The notes under the pieces: generated by a model
The model's input: the letters and a program-made list of their open reading frames with translations, nothing else
Told to the model about the DNA's origin: nothing
Database searches by the model: none
Shown here: piece after piece, positions 26,995-36,221 of the stretch
Layout: each line of letters begins with the position of its first letter
How positions within the stretch are numbered: the first letter of the stretch is position 1
Origin: Streptomyces sp. I6
Lineage (GTDB): Bacteria > Actinomycetota > Actinomycetes > Streptomycetales > Streptomycetaceae
Length of the DNA stretch: 64,000 bases
Direction: 5' to 3'
Assembly (NCBI GenBank): GCA_003725745.1
Contig: RHDP01000001.1
Span: 6,551,501-6,615,500, forward strand
Translations under genes and position numbers: made by a program

Positions 26995-28233
26995 GTGACT
27001 CCCGATGACGCCGTACGCCCTGCCACTGCCCGCGCCGGGGCGGCAGCTCCCGCCTCTGCCCCGGGCACCGCCCCCGCCACAGCCGCGGTGCAGCGGCTGC
27101 GGCGCAGACTCGAGCGGCTGATCGGCGTGGCGGCCACCGAGGGCAACCAGCTGATACCACTGCGCAACGGGCACGAGATATTCCCGGCCATGCTGGACGC
27201 GATCCGATCGGCGGAGCACACCGTCGACATGATGACGTTCGTCTACTGGCGGGGGCAGATCGCCCGCGACTTCGCCGGCGAGCTCGCCGGCCGGGCGCGT
27301 GCCGGGGTGCGCGTGCGGCTGCTGCTCGACGGCTTCGGGGCGAAGGAGATCGAACAGGAACTCCTGGACAGCATGGACGACGCCGGCGTGCAGATCGCCT
27401 GGTTCCGCAAGCCCGTGTGGCTGTCGCCGTTCAAGCAGAACCACCGCTGCCACCGCAAGGCCCTGATCGTGGACGAGCACACCGCTTTCACCGGAGGAGT
27501 GGGGATCGCCCAGGAGTGGTGCGGAGACGCCCGCAACCCGGGGGAGTGGCGCGACACCCACGTCCAGGTCCGGGGCCCCGCGGTGGACGGTGTCGCGGCG
27601 GCGTTCGCCCAGAACTGGGCCGAGTGCCACGACGAGCTGTACGACGAGCACGACCGGTTCGCCGAGCAGCCCCAGTGCGGCGACTCCGTGGTGCAGGTGG
27701 TCCGCGGCTCGGCGAGCATCGGATGGCAGGACATGCAGACGCTGATCCGGGTCATGCTCACCTCCGCCGAGCAGCGCTTCCGCCTGGCGACCGCCTACTT
27801 CGCGCCCGACGCGTTCTTCGTCGACCTGCTGTGCCGTACCGCGCGCCGCGGTGTGCGGGTGGAGATCCTGCTCCCCGGCCCGCACACCGACCAGCGCGCC
27901 TGCCAGCTCGCGGGACAGCACCACTACACGACGCTGCTCGAGGCGGGTGTGAGCATCCGGCAGTACCAGCCCACCATGATGCACACCAAGATCATCACGG
28001 TGGACTCGGTGGCGTCCCTGATCGGGTCCACCAACTTCAACCGTCGCTCGATGGACCACGACGAGGAGGTCATGCTCGCCGTCCTCGACGAGTCCTTCAC
28101 CGCGGTGCTCGACACCCACTTCGACGAGGACGCCGAACGCAGTGCGGACATCGATCCCGCCCGCTGGAAACGGCGCGCGGTCGTCCAGCGGGTCAAGGAG
28201 GCGTCGGTCGTCCCGATCCGGCGGTTCCTCTAG
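26995..28233 (+). CDS. phospholipase D-like / cardiolipin synthase family protein
   Basis: 412 aa with two HxKx4D motifs: HRKALIVD at about residues 157-164 and HTKIITVD at about 331-338, each in the usual context (FTGGVGIAQEW after the first, GSTNFNRRSMDHDEE after the second). Such proteins transfer phosphatidyl groups to make cardiolipin, or hydrolyse phosphodiesters. No transmembrane segment is obvious at the N-terminus; the first 30 residues are Ala/Pro-rich. GTG at 26995 follows AGGAG at a good distance. Terminated by a hairpin 30 bases downstream, convergent with the PPK2 gene. Confidence 0.9.
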   Translation: MTPDDAVRPATARAGAAAPASAPGTAPATAAVQRLRRRLERLIGVAATEGNQLIPLRNGHEIFPAMLDAIRSAEHTVDMMTFVYWRGQIARDFAGELAGRARAGVRVRLLLDGFGAKEIEQELLDSMDDAGVQIAWFRKPVWLSPFKQNHRCHRKALIVDEHTAFTGGVGIAQEWCGDARNPGEWRDTHVQVRGPAVDGVAAAFAQNWAECHDELYDEHDRFAEQPQCGDSVVQVVRGSASIGWQDMQTLIRVMLTSAEQRFRLATAYFAPDAFFVDLLCRTARRGVRVEILLPGPHTDQRACQLAGQHHYTTLLEAGVSIRQYQPTMMHTKIITVDSVASLIGSTNFNRRSMDHDEEVMLAVLDESFTAVLDTHFDEDAERSADIDPARWKRRAVVQRVKEASVVPIRRFL

Positions 28234-28262
28234 CTAGCGCGGGGCCGCACCGCCGGGCGACA

Positions 28263-28281
28263 CCGCGGGCCCGCCCCGCGG
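28263..28281 (+). terminator. short GC hairpin between convergent genes
   Basis: CCGCGGG (28263-28269), five-base loop, CCCGCGG (28275-28281). It lies between the cardiolipin-synthase-like gene and the PPK2 gene and could serve both. Modest stem length in a GC-rich background. Confidence 0.4.
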
Positions 28282-28332
28282 GGGCGGTCCCGTCGGGTGC
28301 CGGCCTCCCGGGGGCGGGGGCGCCCGGGCGGG

Positions 28333-29399
28333 TCACCGTCGCCCGGGATGGTTGCCGGGCCCGTCGTCGTGGGGTGCCAGGGGAGTGGGGGTGAGGTCTG
28401 CCGGCTCCTCGCCGCGTTCCAGCAGGGTGTCCGCGGCACCGATGATCAGCGGGTCCGGCTTCCCGACGGCTTCCGGGTCCTTGTCCGTGTAGTCCGCGCG
28501 GAGCAGCAGATGGCGGATGGCCTCCAGCCGGCCGCGACGTTTGTCGTTGTTCTTCACCACGGTCCACGGTGCGTGAGGCGTGTCGGTCTCCCGGAACATC
28601 TCGACCTTGGCCCGGGTGTAGTCGTCCCAGCGGTCCAGCGACGCGAGGTCGGTGGGGGAGAGCTTCCAGCGGCGTACGGGGTCGACCTGGCGGATCGCGA
28701 ACCGGGTGCGCTGCTCGTTGCGGGACACCGAGAACCAGAACTTCACCAGCATGACGCCGTCGTCCGTCAGCAGCTTCTCGAAGACGGGGGCCTGGGCGAG
28801 GAAGTGCCGGTACTGCTCGGACGTGCAGAAGCCCATGACCCGCTCCACACCGGCCCGGTTGTACCAGGAGCGGTCGAAGAAGACCACTTCACCGGCGGCG
28901 GGGAGATGAGACACATACCGCTGGAAGTACCACTGCCCCGACTCCCGTTCGGTGGGCTTGTCCAGGGCCACCACCCGGGCGCCACGGGGGTTGAGGCGCT
29001 CGGTGAAGCGTTTGATCGTGCCGCCCTTGCCCGCTGCGTCGCGCCCCTCGCACACCACGACCATGCGCATGCCGTTCTCCCGAACCCACTTCTGCAGCTT
29101 CAGCAGCTCGATCTGCAGCACCCGCTTCCGGCGCTCGTAGCTCTTGCGGCTCAGCTTGTGGTCGTAGGGGTGGTTCTCGCGCCAGGTGTCGATGGGCGTG
29201 CCGTCGCCGTCGAGCAGGATCGGCTGCTCGGGGCGGGCGTCGTCGATCCGCAGGCCCCTGAGCAGCGCGGTGTCCGCTCCGGTGGTCGCCGTCGCCGAAC
29301 TGCCGGGTCCCTTCGGTGTGCGCGGGCCGTGCGGATGACCCGGCCAGCTCCCCCGGCGGCCCGTGGGGAAGGGGAGACGTCGTCACTCTGCCGGTCCAT
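28333..29399 (-). CDS. ppk2: polyphosphate kinase 2 family protein (apparent -1 frameshift)
   Basis: Transfers phosphate between polyphosphate and nucleotides. The core shows Walker A CEGRDAAGKGGTIKR, the FFDRSWYNRAGVERVMGF Walker B region and KLSPTDLASLDRWDDY. Upstream in the same frame lies LLRGLRIDDARPEQPILLDG and DTWRENHPYDHKLSRKS, a known N-terminal part of this PPK2 branch, but this frame has no start codon. The ATG at 29399 (MDRQSDDVSPSPRAAG) is in another frame; one base missing in the 5-base run 29350-29354 joins them (span 1067 bases; about 355 aa). An internal GTG at 29121 would give a truncated enzyme. A double hairpin precedes the gene. Confidence 0.82.
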
Positions 29400-29428
29400 G
29401 GGCGCGTTGTCCTCTCTCGTCCGTCCGG

Positions 29429-29460
29429 GACCTGTGCGCGGGCCGGTTCGCGCACAGGTC
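29429..29460 (-). terminator. hairpin just upstream of ppk2
   Basis: Perfect 12-bp stem (29429-29440 with 29449-29460) and 8-base loop. It abuts the second hairpin at 29461. It may be a second terminator arm or a structure in the ppk2 leader, since the ppk2 start codon is only 30 bases further on. Confidence 0.55.
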
Positions 29461-29495
29461 GCTGGGCACGTCCCTTCGCACGGGACGTGCCCAGC
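29461..29495 (-). terminator. strong hairpin after the PRC-barrel gene
   Basis: Perfect 14-bp stem (29461-29474 with 29482-29495) with a 7-base loop, beginning 20 bases after the PRC-barrel stop. No U-tract, as usual in this genus. Confidence 0.75.
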
Positions 29496-29515
29496 CGGCG
29501 GTGCCGTCCGGCGGC

Positions 29516-29863
29516 TCAGTGGCCGGAGCTGTAGTAGCCGCCGAGTTGGTCGCGGTAGGCCGGATCGCCGAGATGCCTGTCCTTGTCGAACTCCGGTGCG
29601 GCCTTGATCTCGTCCTTGGTGCGGGACACGATGATCCGCCTCTCGTCGTGGTCGACGGCCGTGATGGTGCCGGCGGGCAGCAGCACCTCCCTGCCGAAGA
29701 TCCATGTACCGGTGTCGACGACGATGTACTGGGAGCCGACCTCGTTGGAGTGCTTGTCGACCTTGCCGATGTTCCCGTCGGTCGCCTCCACCCGATAACC
29801 CGTCAGGTCGTCGTCGCGGTTGTGCCCGCTGGTCGGTACGTAGGCCCACATGTGCTCGCTCAC
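29516..29863 (-). CDS. PRC-barrel domain protein
   Basis: 115 aa. The PRC-barrel (about residues 18-85: DLTGYRVEATDGNIGKVDKH, REVLLPAGTITAVDHDERRI) is a small beta-barrel found in RimM and photosynthetic reaction-centre H subunits. Stand-alone Streptomyces copies are stress-related proteins of unknown biochemical role. C-terminus ends in AYRDQLGGYYSSGH. GTG start at 29863. Followed by a strong hairpin that separates it from ppk2. Confidence 0.88.
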   Translation of the reverse strand: MSEHMWAYVPTSGHNRDDDLTGYRVEATDGNIGKVDKHSNEVGSQYIVVDTGTWIFGREVLLPAGTITAVDHDERRIIVSRTKDEIKAAPEFDKDRHLGDPAYRDQLGGYYSSGH

Positions 29864-30014
29864 CAGTGCTCCTCACCTCGGCGTGTTCCTGTGGGAGTAC
29901 GGGAACTCCGGTACGAAACCCGCCGTTCCCGCCCCGGTCGTCCGCTTGCCCCGCTTTGCGGACGGCACACCCGTCCGCCCGCCGGGGGAGCGTCCCCGGC
30001 TCGCGGCCTCCCCG

Positions 30015-30500
30015 TCAGGGCCCGGCGCCGGGCGGTTCGCCGCGGTCCTCGTCGACCACGACGTGCACCGCCGCCTCCTCGGCTCCGGCGGCACCGGCGT
30101 CGATGCCCACGTCGCTGGCGAAGAGCTGCTTGTCCGTGTCCGGGCGGGTTCCCTCGTCGGGGGCCACCAGCCGCCCCGCCCGCACGCTGCCGACCTCGGC
30201 GTCGATCGGCTCGCCCTCACCGCCGGGCAGGTCGCCGATGCCGTCCCAGTCGTCCGCCGCGACGTCGGGGAGTTCCACTGCCAGCCGCTGGTCGAGCGAC
30301 TCGCCCTCGCGCTGCTCGGCCGCCGTCGTCCCCACCCTGTCCACGCCGAGCGGCCGTTCCGGCGGAGAGTAGCCCTGGTCGAGTATCTGGTCGTAGTCCG
30401 GCTCGTCCAGCGCGTCCTCGAGGTCCAGGTGGGCCGCGTCCCCCTGCTCCTCGTTGGAGCCGGTCGGCTGGTAGACGTCGTCCGCCATGCTGTCGCTCAT
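30015..30500 (-). CDS. DUF5709-type acidic protein
   Basis: 161-aa, strongly acidic, Asp/Glu-rich soluble protein (LDLEDALDEPDYDQILDQGY, PPERPLGVDRVGTTAAEQREGESLDQRL). I recognise the pattern as the actinobacterial DUF5709 family; no function is known. ATG at 30500 (MSDSMADDVYQ) is chosen over an in-frame upstream start because it has the family N-terminus. Single gene. Confidence 0.75.
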   Translation of the reverse strand: MSDSMADDVYQPTGSNEEQGDAAHLDLEDALDEPDYDQILDQGYSPPERPLGVDRVGTTAAEQREGESLDQRLAVELPDVAADDWDGIGDLPGGEGEPIDAEVGSVRAGRLVAPDEGTRPDTDKQLFASDVGIDAGAAGAEEAAVHVVVDEDRGEPPGAGP

Positions 30501-30891
30501 GATCGTCTTCTCGCTCCGCGGAACTCCGATCTGCGGAGGGCCTCGCACCCCGGTCGGAGCGCCTCTCGTGGTTCGCGGCCCGGTGGCCTGCCCGAGTCGA
30601 TGGCGATGCGGTCCCGGCGGACACGGCTCGTCCAGCCGGGCCCACCTGGTTCCCGTGGAACCCGATGCCCCCTATGCGCAAGCCTAAGGCCTGCCCCAGC
30701 CCTCGGCGCCGGGACCGGAAGGGCTCACCGGCTCGCGCGACGACCGCGCCCCGTACCGCCGGTCCCTTCCCGCCGGTCGCGGGCCGCGGCGGTGCGGCCG
30801 CGGCCCCGCGACCGGCGGCCGGACCCCCTCGGAAGGATCGAATGACCGGCGGGTTAGCATATGAGCACCGCCTAGCTCGAAAGATAAATCT
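30501..30891. other. divergent promoter region of DUF5709 and GAPDH genes
   Basis: 391 bases with no gene. Upstream of the GAPDH start GTG there is GGAAG (30831-30835) and GTT (30853-30855) 17 bases apart, reminiscent of ECF sigma promoters, and TAGCAT (30855-30860). These are only suggestive. The last 40 bases before the start are unusually AT-rich for this genome. Confidence 0.35.
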
Positions 30892-32337
30892 GTGACTGTC
30901 AATGAGGACTCGTTCACAAACTGGAAGCATCGCGAGGAGATCGCGGAGTCGATGATCCCGATCATCGGGAAGCTGCACCGCGAGCGGGACGTCACCGTCC
31001 TGCTGCACAGCCGCTCCCTGGTGAACAAGTCGGTGGTCAGCATCCTCAAGACCCATCGGTTCGCCCGCCAGATCGCCGGCGAGGAACTCTCGGTCACCGA
31101 GACGATGCCGTTCCTGCAGGCCCTCGCCGCGCTCGATCTCGGGCCCTCCCAGATCGACATCGGCATGCTCGCCGCCACCTACCGGACGGACGACCGCGGT
31201 CTTACGGTGGAGGAGTTCACCGCGGGGGCCGTCGCGGGCGCCACCGGTGCCAACAAGATCGAGCGCTGTGAACCGCGCGACGTCGTGCTCTACGGCTTCG
31301 GCCGCATCGGCCGGCTCGTCGCCCGGCTGCTCATCGAGAAGGCCGGTTCCGGCAACGGCCTGCGGCTGCGCGCCATCGTCGTCCGCCGGGGCGGTGACCA
31401 GGACATCGTCAAGCGTGCGTCGCTGCTGCGCCGGGACTCGATCCACGGCCAGTTCCAGGGCACCATCACCGTCGACGAGGCGAACAGCACGATCGTCGCC
31501 AACGGCAACGAGATCAAGGTGATCTACGCCGGCGACCCGTCGGAGGTCGACTACACGGCCTACGGCATCAGGGACGCCATCCTCATCGACAACACGGGCA
31601 AGTGGCGGGACCGCGAGGGTCTGTCGACGCATCTGCGCCCCGGTATCGAGAAGGTCGTCCTGACCGCCCCGGGCAAGGGCGACGTCCCCAACATCGTGCA
31701 CGGCGTCAACCACGACATGATCAAGCCGGACGAGCAGATCCTGTCCTGCGCGTCCTGCACCACCAACGCCATCGTCCCGCCGCTGAAGGCCATGGCCGAC
31801 GAGTACGGCGTGCTGCGCGGCCACGTGGAGACCGTCCACTCGTTCACCAACGACCAGAACCTGCTGGACAACTACCACAAGGCCGACCGCCGCGGCCGCT
31901 CCGCGCCGCTCAACATGGTCATCACCGAGACCGGCGCCGCCTCCGCCGTGGCCAAGGCGCTGCCCGACCTCAAGGCGCCGATCACCGGCAGCTCGATCCG
32001 CGTCCCCGTCCCGGACGTCTCGATCGCGATCCTCAGCCTGCGGCTCGGCCGCGAGACCACCCGCGAGGAAGTGCTGGACTACCTCCGCAACGTGTCGCTG
32101 ACCTCGCCGCTCAAGCGCCAGATCGACTTCATCACCGCCCCCGACGCGGTCTCCAACGACTTCATCGGCTCGCGCCACGCGTCGATCGTCGACGCCGGGG
32201 CCACGAAGGTCGACGGCGACAGCGCGATCCTCTACCTCTGGTACGACAACGAGTTCGGCTACTCGTGCCAGGTGATCCGCGTCGTCCAGTATGTCTCCGG
32301 GGTGGAGTACCCGACGTACCCGGCGCCGGTGGCCTGA
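30892..32337 (+). CDS. gap: glyceraldehyde-3-phosphate dehydrogenase, N-terminally extended
   Basis: 481 aa. The catalytic domains start near residue 127 (VVLYGFGRIGRLVARLL) and hold the active-site Cys in SCASCTTNAI and NTGKWRDREGL. The first ~125 residues (NWKHREEIAESMIPIIGKL..., SRSLVNKSVVSILKTHRFAR) are an extra helical extension absent from the ~335-aa glycolytic enzyme. Such long forms are common second copies in Streptomyces. It oxidises glyceraldehyde-3-phosphate with phosphate and NAD(P); whether it works glycolytically or in reverse is not visible. GTG start at 30892. Confidence 0.92.
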   Translation: MTVNEDSFTNWKHREEIAESMIPIIGKLHRERDVTVLLHSRSLVNKSVVSILKTHRFARQIAGEELSVTETMPFLQALAALDLGPSQIDIGMLAATYRTDDRGLTVEEFTAGAVAGATGANKIERCEPRDVVLYGFGRIGRLVARLLIEKAGSGNGLRLRAIVVRRGGDQDIVKRASLLRRDSIHGQFQGTITVDEANSTIVANGNEIKVIYAGDPSEVDYTAYGIRDAILIDNTGKWRDREGLSTHLRPGIEKVVLTAPGKGDVPNIVHGVNHDMIKPDEQILSCASCTTNAIVPPLKAMADEYGVLRGHVETVHSFTNDQNLLDNYHKADRRGRSAPLNMVITETGAASAVAKALPDLKAPITGSSIRVPVPDVSIAILSLRLGRETTREEVLDYLRNVSLTSPLKRQIDFITAPDAVSNDFIGSRHASIVDAGATKVDGDSAILYLWYDNEFGYSCQVIRVVQYVSGVEYPTYPAPVA

Positions 32338-32645
32338 CACCGAGGTCCGGCTCCGCCGGCCCGATGCCCTGGTGGTCCGGCTCCGGTGGTCCGATTCCGC
32401 CGGCCCGGCCGCGCCGTGCCCCGGTGGGCGACCTCGCCCCCGGGGCACCCGGCCCGGCCTCCGGGTCCCGGCGGCCCGCCCGGCCCGGTGCCGCGGTGGC
32501 CGCAGGGTCCGCCTCCCCGGCGAATTGCCGCTGCGCGCAAGGGCCTTGTCCCGGTGCGCAGGCGGTGCGGAGTATCCTCGGCCGACTGCCCTACGGGGGA
32601 GTAGCGTCACCGAACGTACGGAAGGCCGAGTAGGGGAGGCGCCCG
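32338..32645. other. spacer between gap and the CYP154-like gene
   Basis: 308 bases of GC-rich DNA with repeated CCGGCTCCG/GTGGTCCG words near 32345-32400. No gene, no strong hairpin. GGGGAG (about 32633-32638) upstream of the ATG at 32646 is the ribosome site of the P450. Confidence 0.4.
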
Positions 32646-33889
32646 ATGCGAGACCAGTGCCCGTTCGCGATAGACCCGGCAGGCCGGGACATCCACGGCG
32701 AAGGCGCCCGGATGCGTGAGAGAGGCCCGGTGGCGCGTGTCGAACTCCCCGGTGCCGTGGAGGCGTTCGCGGTCAGCAGCCCCGCTCTCCTCAAACGGCT
32801 GCTCACCGACGCGCGGGTGTCCAAGGACCCGCGACGGCACTGGCCGGCCTGGATCAACGGGGAGATCTCCCCGGACTGGCCGCTGTTCACCTGGGTCGCC
32901 GTGCAGAACATGTTCACCGCCTACGGTGGGGAGCACCGGCGGTTGCGCGGCCTGGTGTCGCGGGCCTTCACCGCGCGGCGCACGGCCGCGCTGCGCCCCC
33001 GCATCGAGCAGATCACGGAGCAGCTCCTGGACCGGGTCGCCGAGGTGGGGCGCCGGGGCGAGGTGGTCGATCTGCGTGAGGAGTTCTGCTACCCGCTGCC
33101 CATCCAGGTGATCAGCGAACTGTTCGGCCTGCCGAGCGACAAGGCGGTGGACCTGCGCGAGGTCGTGGACGGCCTGTTCCACACCTCCGCGGAGCCCGAC
33201 GAGGTCACCGCCACCTACACCCGTCTGTACCAGGTGCTGGGGAACTCGTCGCGGCCAAGCGGGAGTCACCCGGAGACGACCTGACCACGGGCCTCATCGC
33301 GGCGCGGGACGAGGAGGGCACCGCCCGGCTGAGCGAGCAGGAACTGCTCGACACCCTGGTACTCATGATCGGTGCCGGTCACGAGACCACCGTCAACCTC
33401 ATCGACAACGCGGCGCACGCCCTGCTCACCCACCCCGATCAGCTCGCCCATATCCGCGAGGGCCGTGCCACCTGGGACGACGCCATCGAGGAGAGCCTGC
33501 GGGCGGACGCGCCCGTGGCCAATCTGCCCCTGCGGTACGCCGTGGAGGACATCGAACTCGGTGAACTCGGCGGACCGCAGGGCATGGTGATCCGCGCGGG
33601 GGAGGCCATCCTCGCCGCCTACGCCGCCGCGGGGCGCGATGCCGAGCGGCACGGCAAGGACGCCGACCGCTTCGACGTCACCCGGGTCGACAAGGAGCAC
33701 CTGGCCTTCGGCTACGGGGCGCACCACTGCCTCGGTGCCCCCCTGGGCCGGCTGGAGGCCCGGGTCGCGATCCCCGCGCTCTTCGACCGCTTCCCCGGGC
33801 TCACCCTCGCCGGGCCGCCGGAGGAACTGCTGCCCGTGGAGTCGTTCATCTCCCACGGGCACCGGTCCCTGCCGGTTCGCCTGTTCTGA
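32646..33889 (+). CDS. cytochrome P450, CYP154-like (apparent -1 frameshift)
   Basis: Class I P450. The opening CPFAIDPAGRDIHGE and HWPAWINGEISPDWPLFTWV are typical, from memory, of the CYP154 family. After the break come the I-helix IGAGHETTVNL, the ExxR element ESLRADAP and the haem loop FGYGAHHCLGAPLGRLE. The first frame ends at 33284; the second resumes ELVAAKRESPGDDLTTG immediately. One G missing from the 4-base run 33239-33242 explains this (span 1244 bases; 414 aa repaired). It converges with the conservon P450, 41 bases between stops. In S. coelicolor CYP154 and CYP157 genes lie together in conservons; here the CYP154 partner is turned round. Confidence 0.87.
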
Positions 33890-33929
33890 TCACTCCCCCG
33901 CCACCAGGCGAGCAGCCGGGCCCAGCCGC

Positions 33930-35282
33930 TCACCGGCGCCGCGGCCGCCGGTGCACTGCGCCGCCCCCGGGCGGCGCCTGGTCGCGCCGGTCCGCGGCCG
34001 CCGACGCCTCGTCACCCGCGGGCCGCCGGTCCGCCGCGCCCCGCCCGGCCGCCGCGGCGCGGGTGACGACGGCGGGCTGGAAGGAGACGGGCAGGGCGGC
34101 GAGTGCGCGGTGGAACGGCCCCGGCCGCCACTCGAGGTCCTGCACCGGGACGGCGAGTTCCATGTCGGGCAGACGGTCCAGGAGCTTCTCCACGGCCACG
34201 GCCGCGATCAGCCGCGCCGCGCCCTGCGCCGGACAGGAGTGCGGGCCGGCGCTCCACGCGAGATGGGCGCGGTTGCCCGGGTGCTGCTCCGCCGCCAGTG
34301 CGGGGTCGGTGTTCGCGGCGGCGAAACTGATGACGAGCGGGTGCCCCTCCCTGAGCAGGGTCCCCTCGTACAGGACGTCGTGCACGGGAAAGTGAACGGC
34401 GTAGTTGGCCATGGGAGGGTCGGTCCACAGCACCTCGTCGAGGGCGTCCTCCACGGGCAGGCTGCCTCCCGACAGACTGCCCGCGAAGCGGTCGTCGGAC
34501 AGCAGCAGGCGCAGGCTGTTCGCGATCAGGTTCTGCTCGGGCTCGGTCCCGGCGCCTATCAAAAGGACCAGGGTGTGCACGAGCTCCTCGTCCGTCAGCC
34601 GCGCGGGATGGGCGATGAGCCGGGAGGTCACGTCCCGTCCCGGCTTCTCGCGCTTCAGCGCGATCAGAGCGCCCACGGTACGGGTGAGCAGTTCGTTCGC
34701 CTTCTCGGCGTCGACGAGTTCGAAGATGCCGGCCATGCCCTCGACCAGCCGCTCACCGTACTCGGGCGGGCAGCCGAACATCTGGTTGAGCACCAGCAGG
34801 GGCAGGGGCTGGGCGTACCCGGCGAGCAGGTCGGCCTCACCGGCGGCGGCGAACCGGTCGATGAGCGCGTCGGCGCTCTGCTCCACGTAGCCGCGCAGCG
34901 CGTGGGGCTCCACGCCCCCCAGGCTGTCCGTGATCGCCTCGCGCAGACGGCGGTGCTCCGGACCGTCGGTCAGCAGGGCGTTCGGCCGGTAGGCCATCAT
35001 CGGGGCGACCGGGCAGTCGGCCGGCACGGTGCCGTCGGCCATGTCCTGCCAGCGGCGGGAGTCCTTCGAGAACGTCTCGGAGCTGCGCAGCACATGGAGC
35101 GCGGCGTCGTAGCCGGTGACGAGTGTGGCCCGCACCCCGGGCGACAACTCGACGGGGGCCGTCGGCCCGGTCCGCCGCATGCGCCGGTAGGCGGCGGCGG
35201 GATCCGCCGCGAACTCCGGCCCGTACAGCGGCTCGGGGCAGCGGCGGCCGGTCTCGGGCACGGGGATGGAATCGGAGGTCAC
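33930..35282 (-). CDS. cvnE: conservon-associated cytochrome P450, CYP157-like (no ExxR Arg)
   Basis: 450 aa. The haem loop WSAGPHSCPAQGAAR keeps the cysteine. Two normally conserved motifs are altered: the ExxR helix reads EVLW (Arg to Trp) and the I-helix reads GAGTEPEQN (Thr replaced by Pro). Loss of the ExxR arginine is a known trait of the CYP157 family, usually encoded in conservons. The C-terminal ~40 residues are an Arg/Ala-rich tail beyond the P450 fold. Start overlaps the CvnD stop (ATGA), so it is the fifth gene of the conservon operon. Confidence 0.88.
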   Translation of the reverse strand: MTSDSIPVPETGRRCPEPLYGPEFAADPAAAYRRMRRTGPTAPVELSPGVRATLVTGYDAALHVLRSSETFSKDSRRWQDMADGTVPADCPVAPMMAYRPNALLTDGPEHRRLREAITDSLGGVEPHALRGYVEQSADALIDRFAAAGEADLLAGYAQPLPLLVLNQMFGCPPEYGERLVEGMAGIFELVDAEKANELLTRTVGALIALKREKPGRDVTSRLIAHPARLTDEELVHTLVLLIGAGTEPEQNLIANSLRLLLSDDRFAGSLSGGSLPVEDALDEVLWTDPPMANYAVHFPVHDVLYEGTLLREGHPLVISFAAANTDPALAAEQHPGNRAHLAWSAGPHSCPAQGAARLIAAVAVEKLLDRLPDMELAVPVQDLEWRPGPFHRALAALPVSFQPAVVTRAAAAGRGAADRRPAGDEASAAADRRDQAPPGGGAVHRRPRRR

Positions 35283-35881
35283 GCGTGCTCCAGTTCGCTG
35301 GTGCGGGTCAGGAGGTACTCGACGAGGGAGATCAGTGCCCGGGTGGAGGAGTGCTGGTCGCGGGCGTCACAGCGGACGAGCGGGGTGTCCGGGAGCAGGT
35401 CGAGGGCCTCGCGCACCTCTTCCAGCGTGTGCCCGGGGGCGCCGTCGAACTCGTTCAGGGCAACGGCGTAGGGCAGGCCCAGCTCCTCCAGGACGCCCAT
35501 GACGTCGAACGACTGCCCGAGACGTCGGGTGTCGGCCAGGACGAGCGCCCCGAGCGCGCCCCGGGTCATGTCCCGCCACAGCTCGGTGAACCGCTGCTGC
35601 CCCGGGGTGCCGAAGAGGTAGAGCACCACGTCGTCGCTGAGGGTGAGCCGTCCGAAGTCGAGGGCGACCGTGGTGGTCGTCTTGCCGCGGGCGCCCCCGA
35701 GGTCGTCCACCAGGGCACCCGCCTCGGTCATCACCTCCTCGGTGTGCAGGGGGCGGATCTCGGACAGCGTGCCGACGAAGGTGGTCTTGCCGACCGCGAA
35801 ATGGCCGACGACCAGGATCTTGACCGCGGTGCGCACACCCGGCCGGAGATAGACGTCGTCAGAGGCGGGCGCGGAGCCCAT
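35279..35881 (-). CDS. cvnD: CvnD, conservon small GTPase
   Basis: 200-aa Ras-like (MglA/Rab-like) GTPase. P-loop GHFAVGKTT, G3-like FGTPGQQRF (in place of DxxGQ), G4 NEFD in place of NKxD. CvnD proteins associate with the CvnA sensor-like ATPase and CvnB/CvnC on the membrane and act as a bacterial analogue of G-protein signalling. Start overlaps CvnC by 23 bases; the stop overlaps the P450 start. Confidence 0.93.
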   Translation of the reverse strand: MGSAPASDDVYLRPGVRTAVKILVVGHFAVGKTTFVGTLSEIRPLHTEEVMTEAGALVDDLGGARGKTTTTVALDFGRLTLSDDVVLYLFGTPGQQRFTELWRDMTRGALGALVLADTRRLGQSFDVMGVLEELGLPYAVALNEFDGAPGHTLEEVREALDLLPDTPLVRCDARDQHSSTRALISLVEYLLTRTSELEHA

Positions 35882-36221
35882 CGAGCACCTCCTTCAGGAT
35901 TCGGGCATCGGACGGCAGGGCTGCCGGGATCGGGGCGAGGGTGACGATGTGCCCGCTGTCCATGAGGTCGGCCACCAGCACCTTCGTGACGCTGACCGGC
36001 AGCGACAGATACCCGGCCACCTCGGCCACCGACAGCGCGCCGGGACGGCAGAGTTCCGTGAGCCGTCTCTTCTCGGGCCCCAGGCCGCTCGGGGACGGCC
36101 CGTCCGCGGCGATGAGCAGCGTGACGAGGTCGAGGGTGCCGCGGCTCGGGTGGGCGCGGCCCTCCGTGACCACGTAGGGCCGCACCAGGCGCCCCGAGGG
36201 GCGTGGTCTGGGGGGACTCAT
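35859..36221 (-). CDS. cvnC: CvnC, DUF742 protein
   Basis: 120-aa DUF742 protein with a winged-helix-like part (RPGALSVAEVAGYLSLPVSV) and the short N-terminal PRPSGRLVRPYVVTEGRAHP seen in the family. Third conservon component; adaptor between the GTPase and the sensor-like protein is the usual view. ATG at 36221 overlaps the CvnB stop. Confidence 0.92.
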   Translation of the reverse strand: MSPPRPRPSGRLVRPYVVTEGRAHPSRGTLDLVTLLIAADGPSPSGLGPEKRRLTELCRPGALSVAEVAGYLSLPVSVTKVLVADLMDSGHIVTLAPIPAALPSDARILKEVLDGLRARL

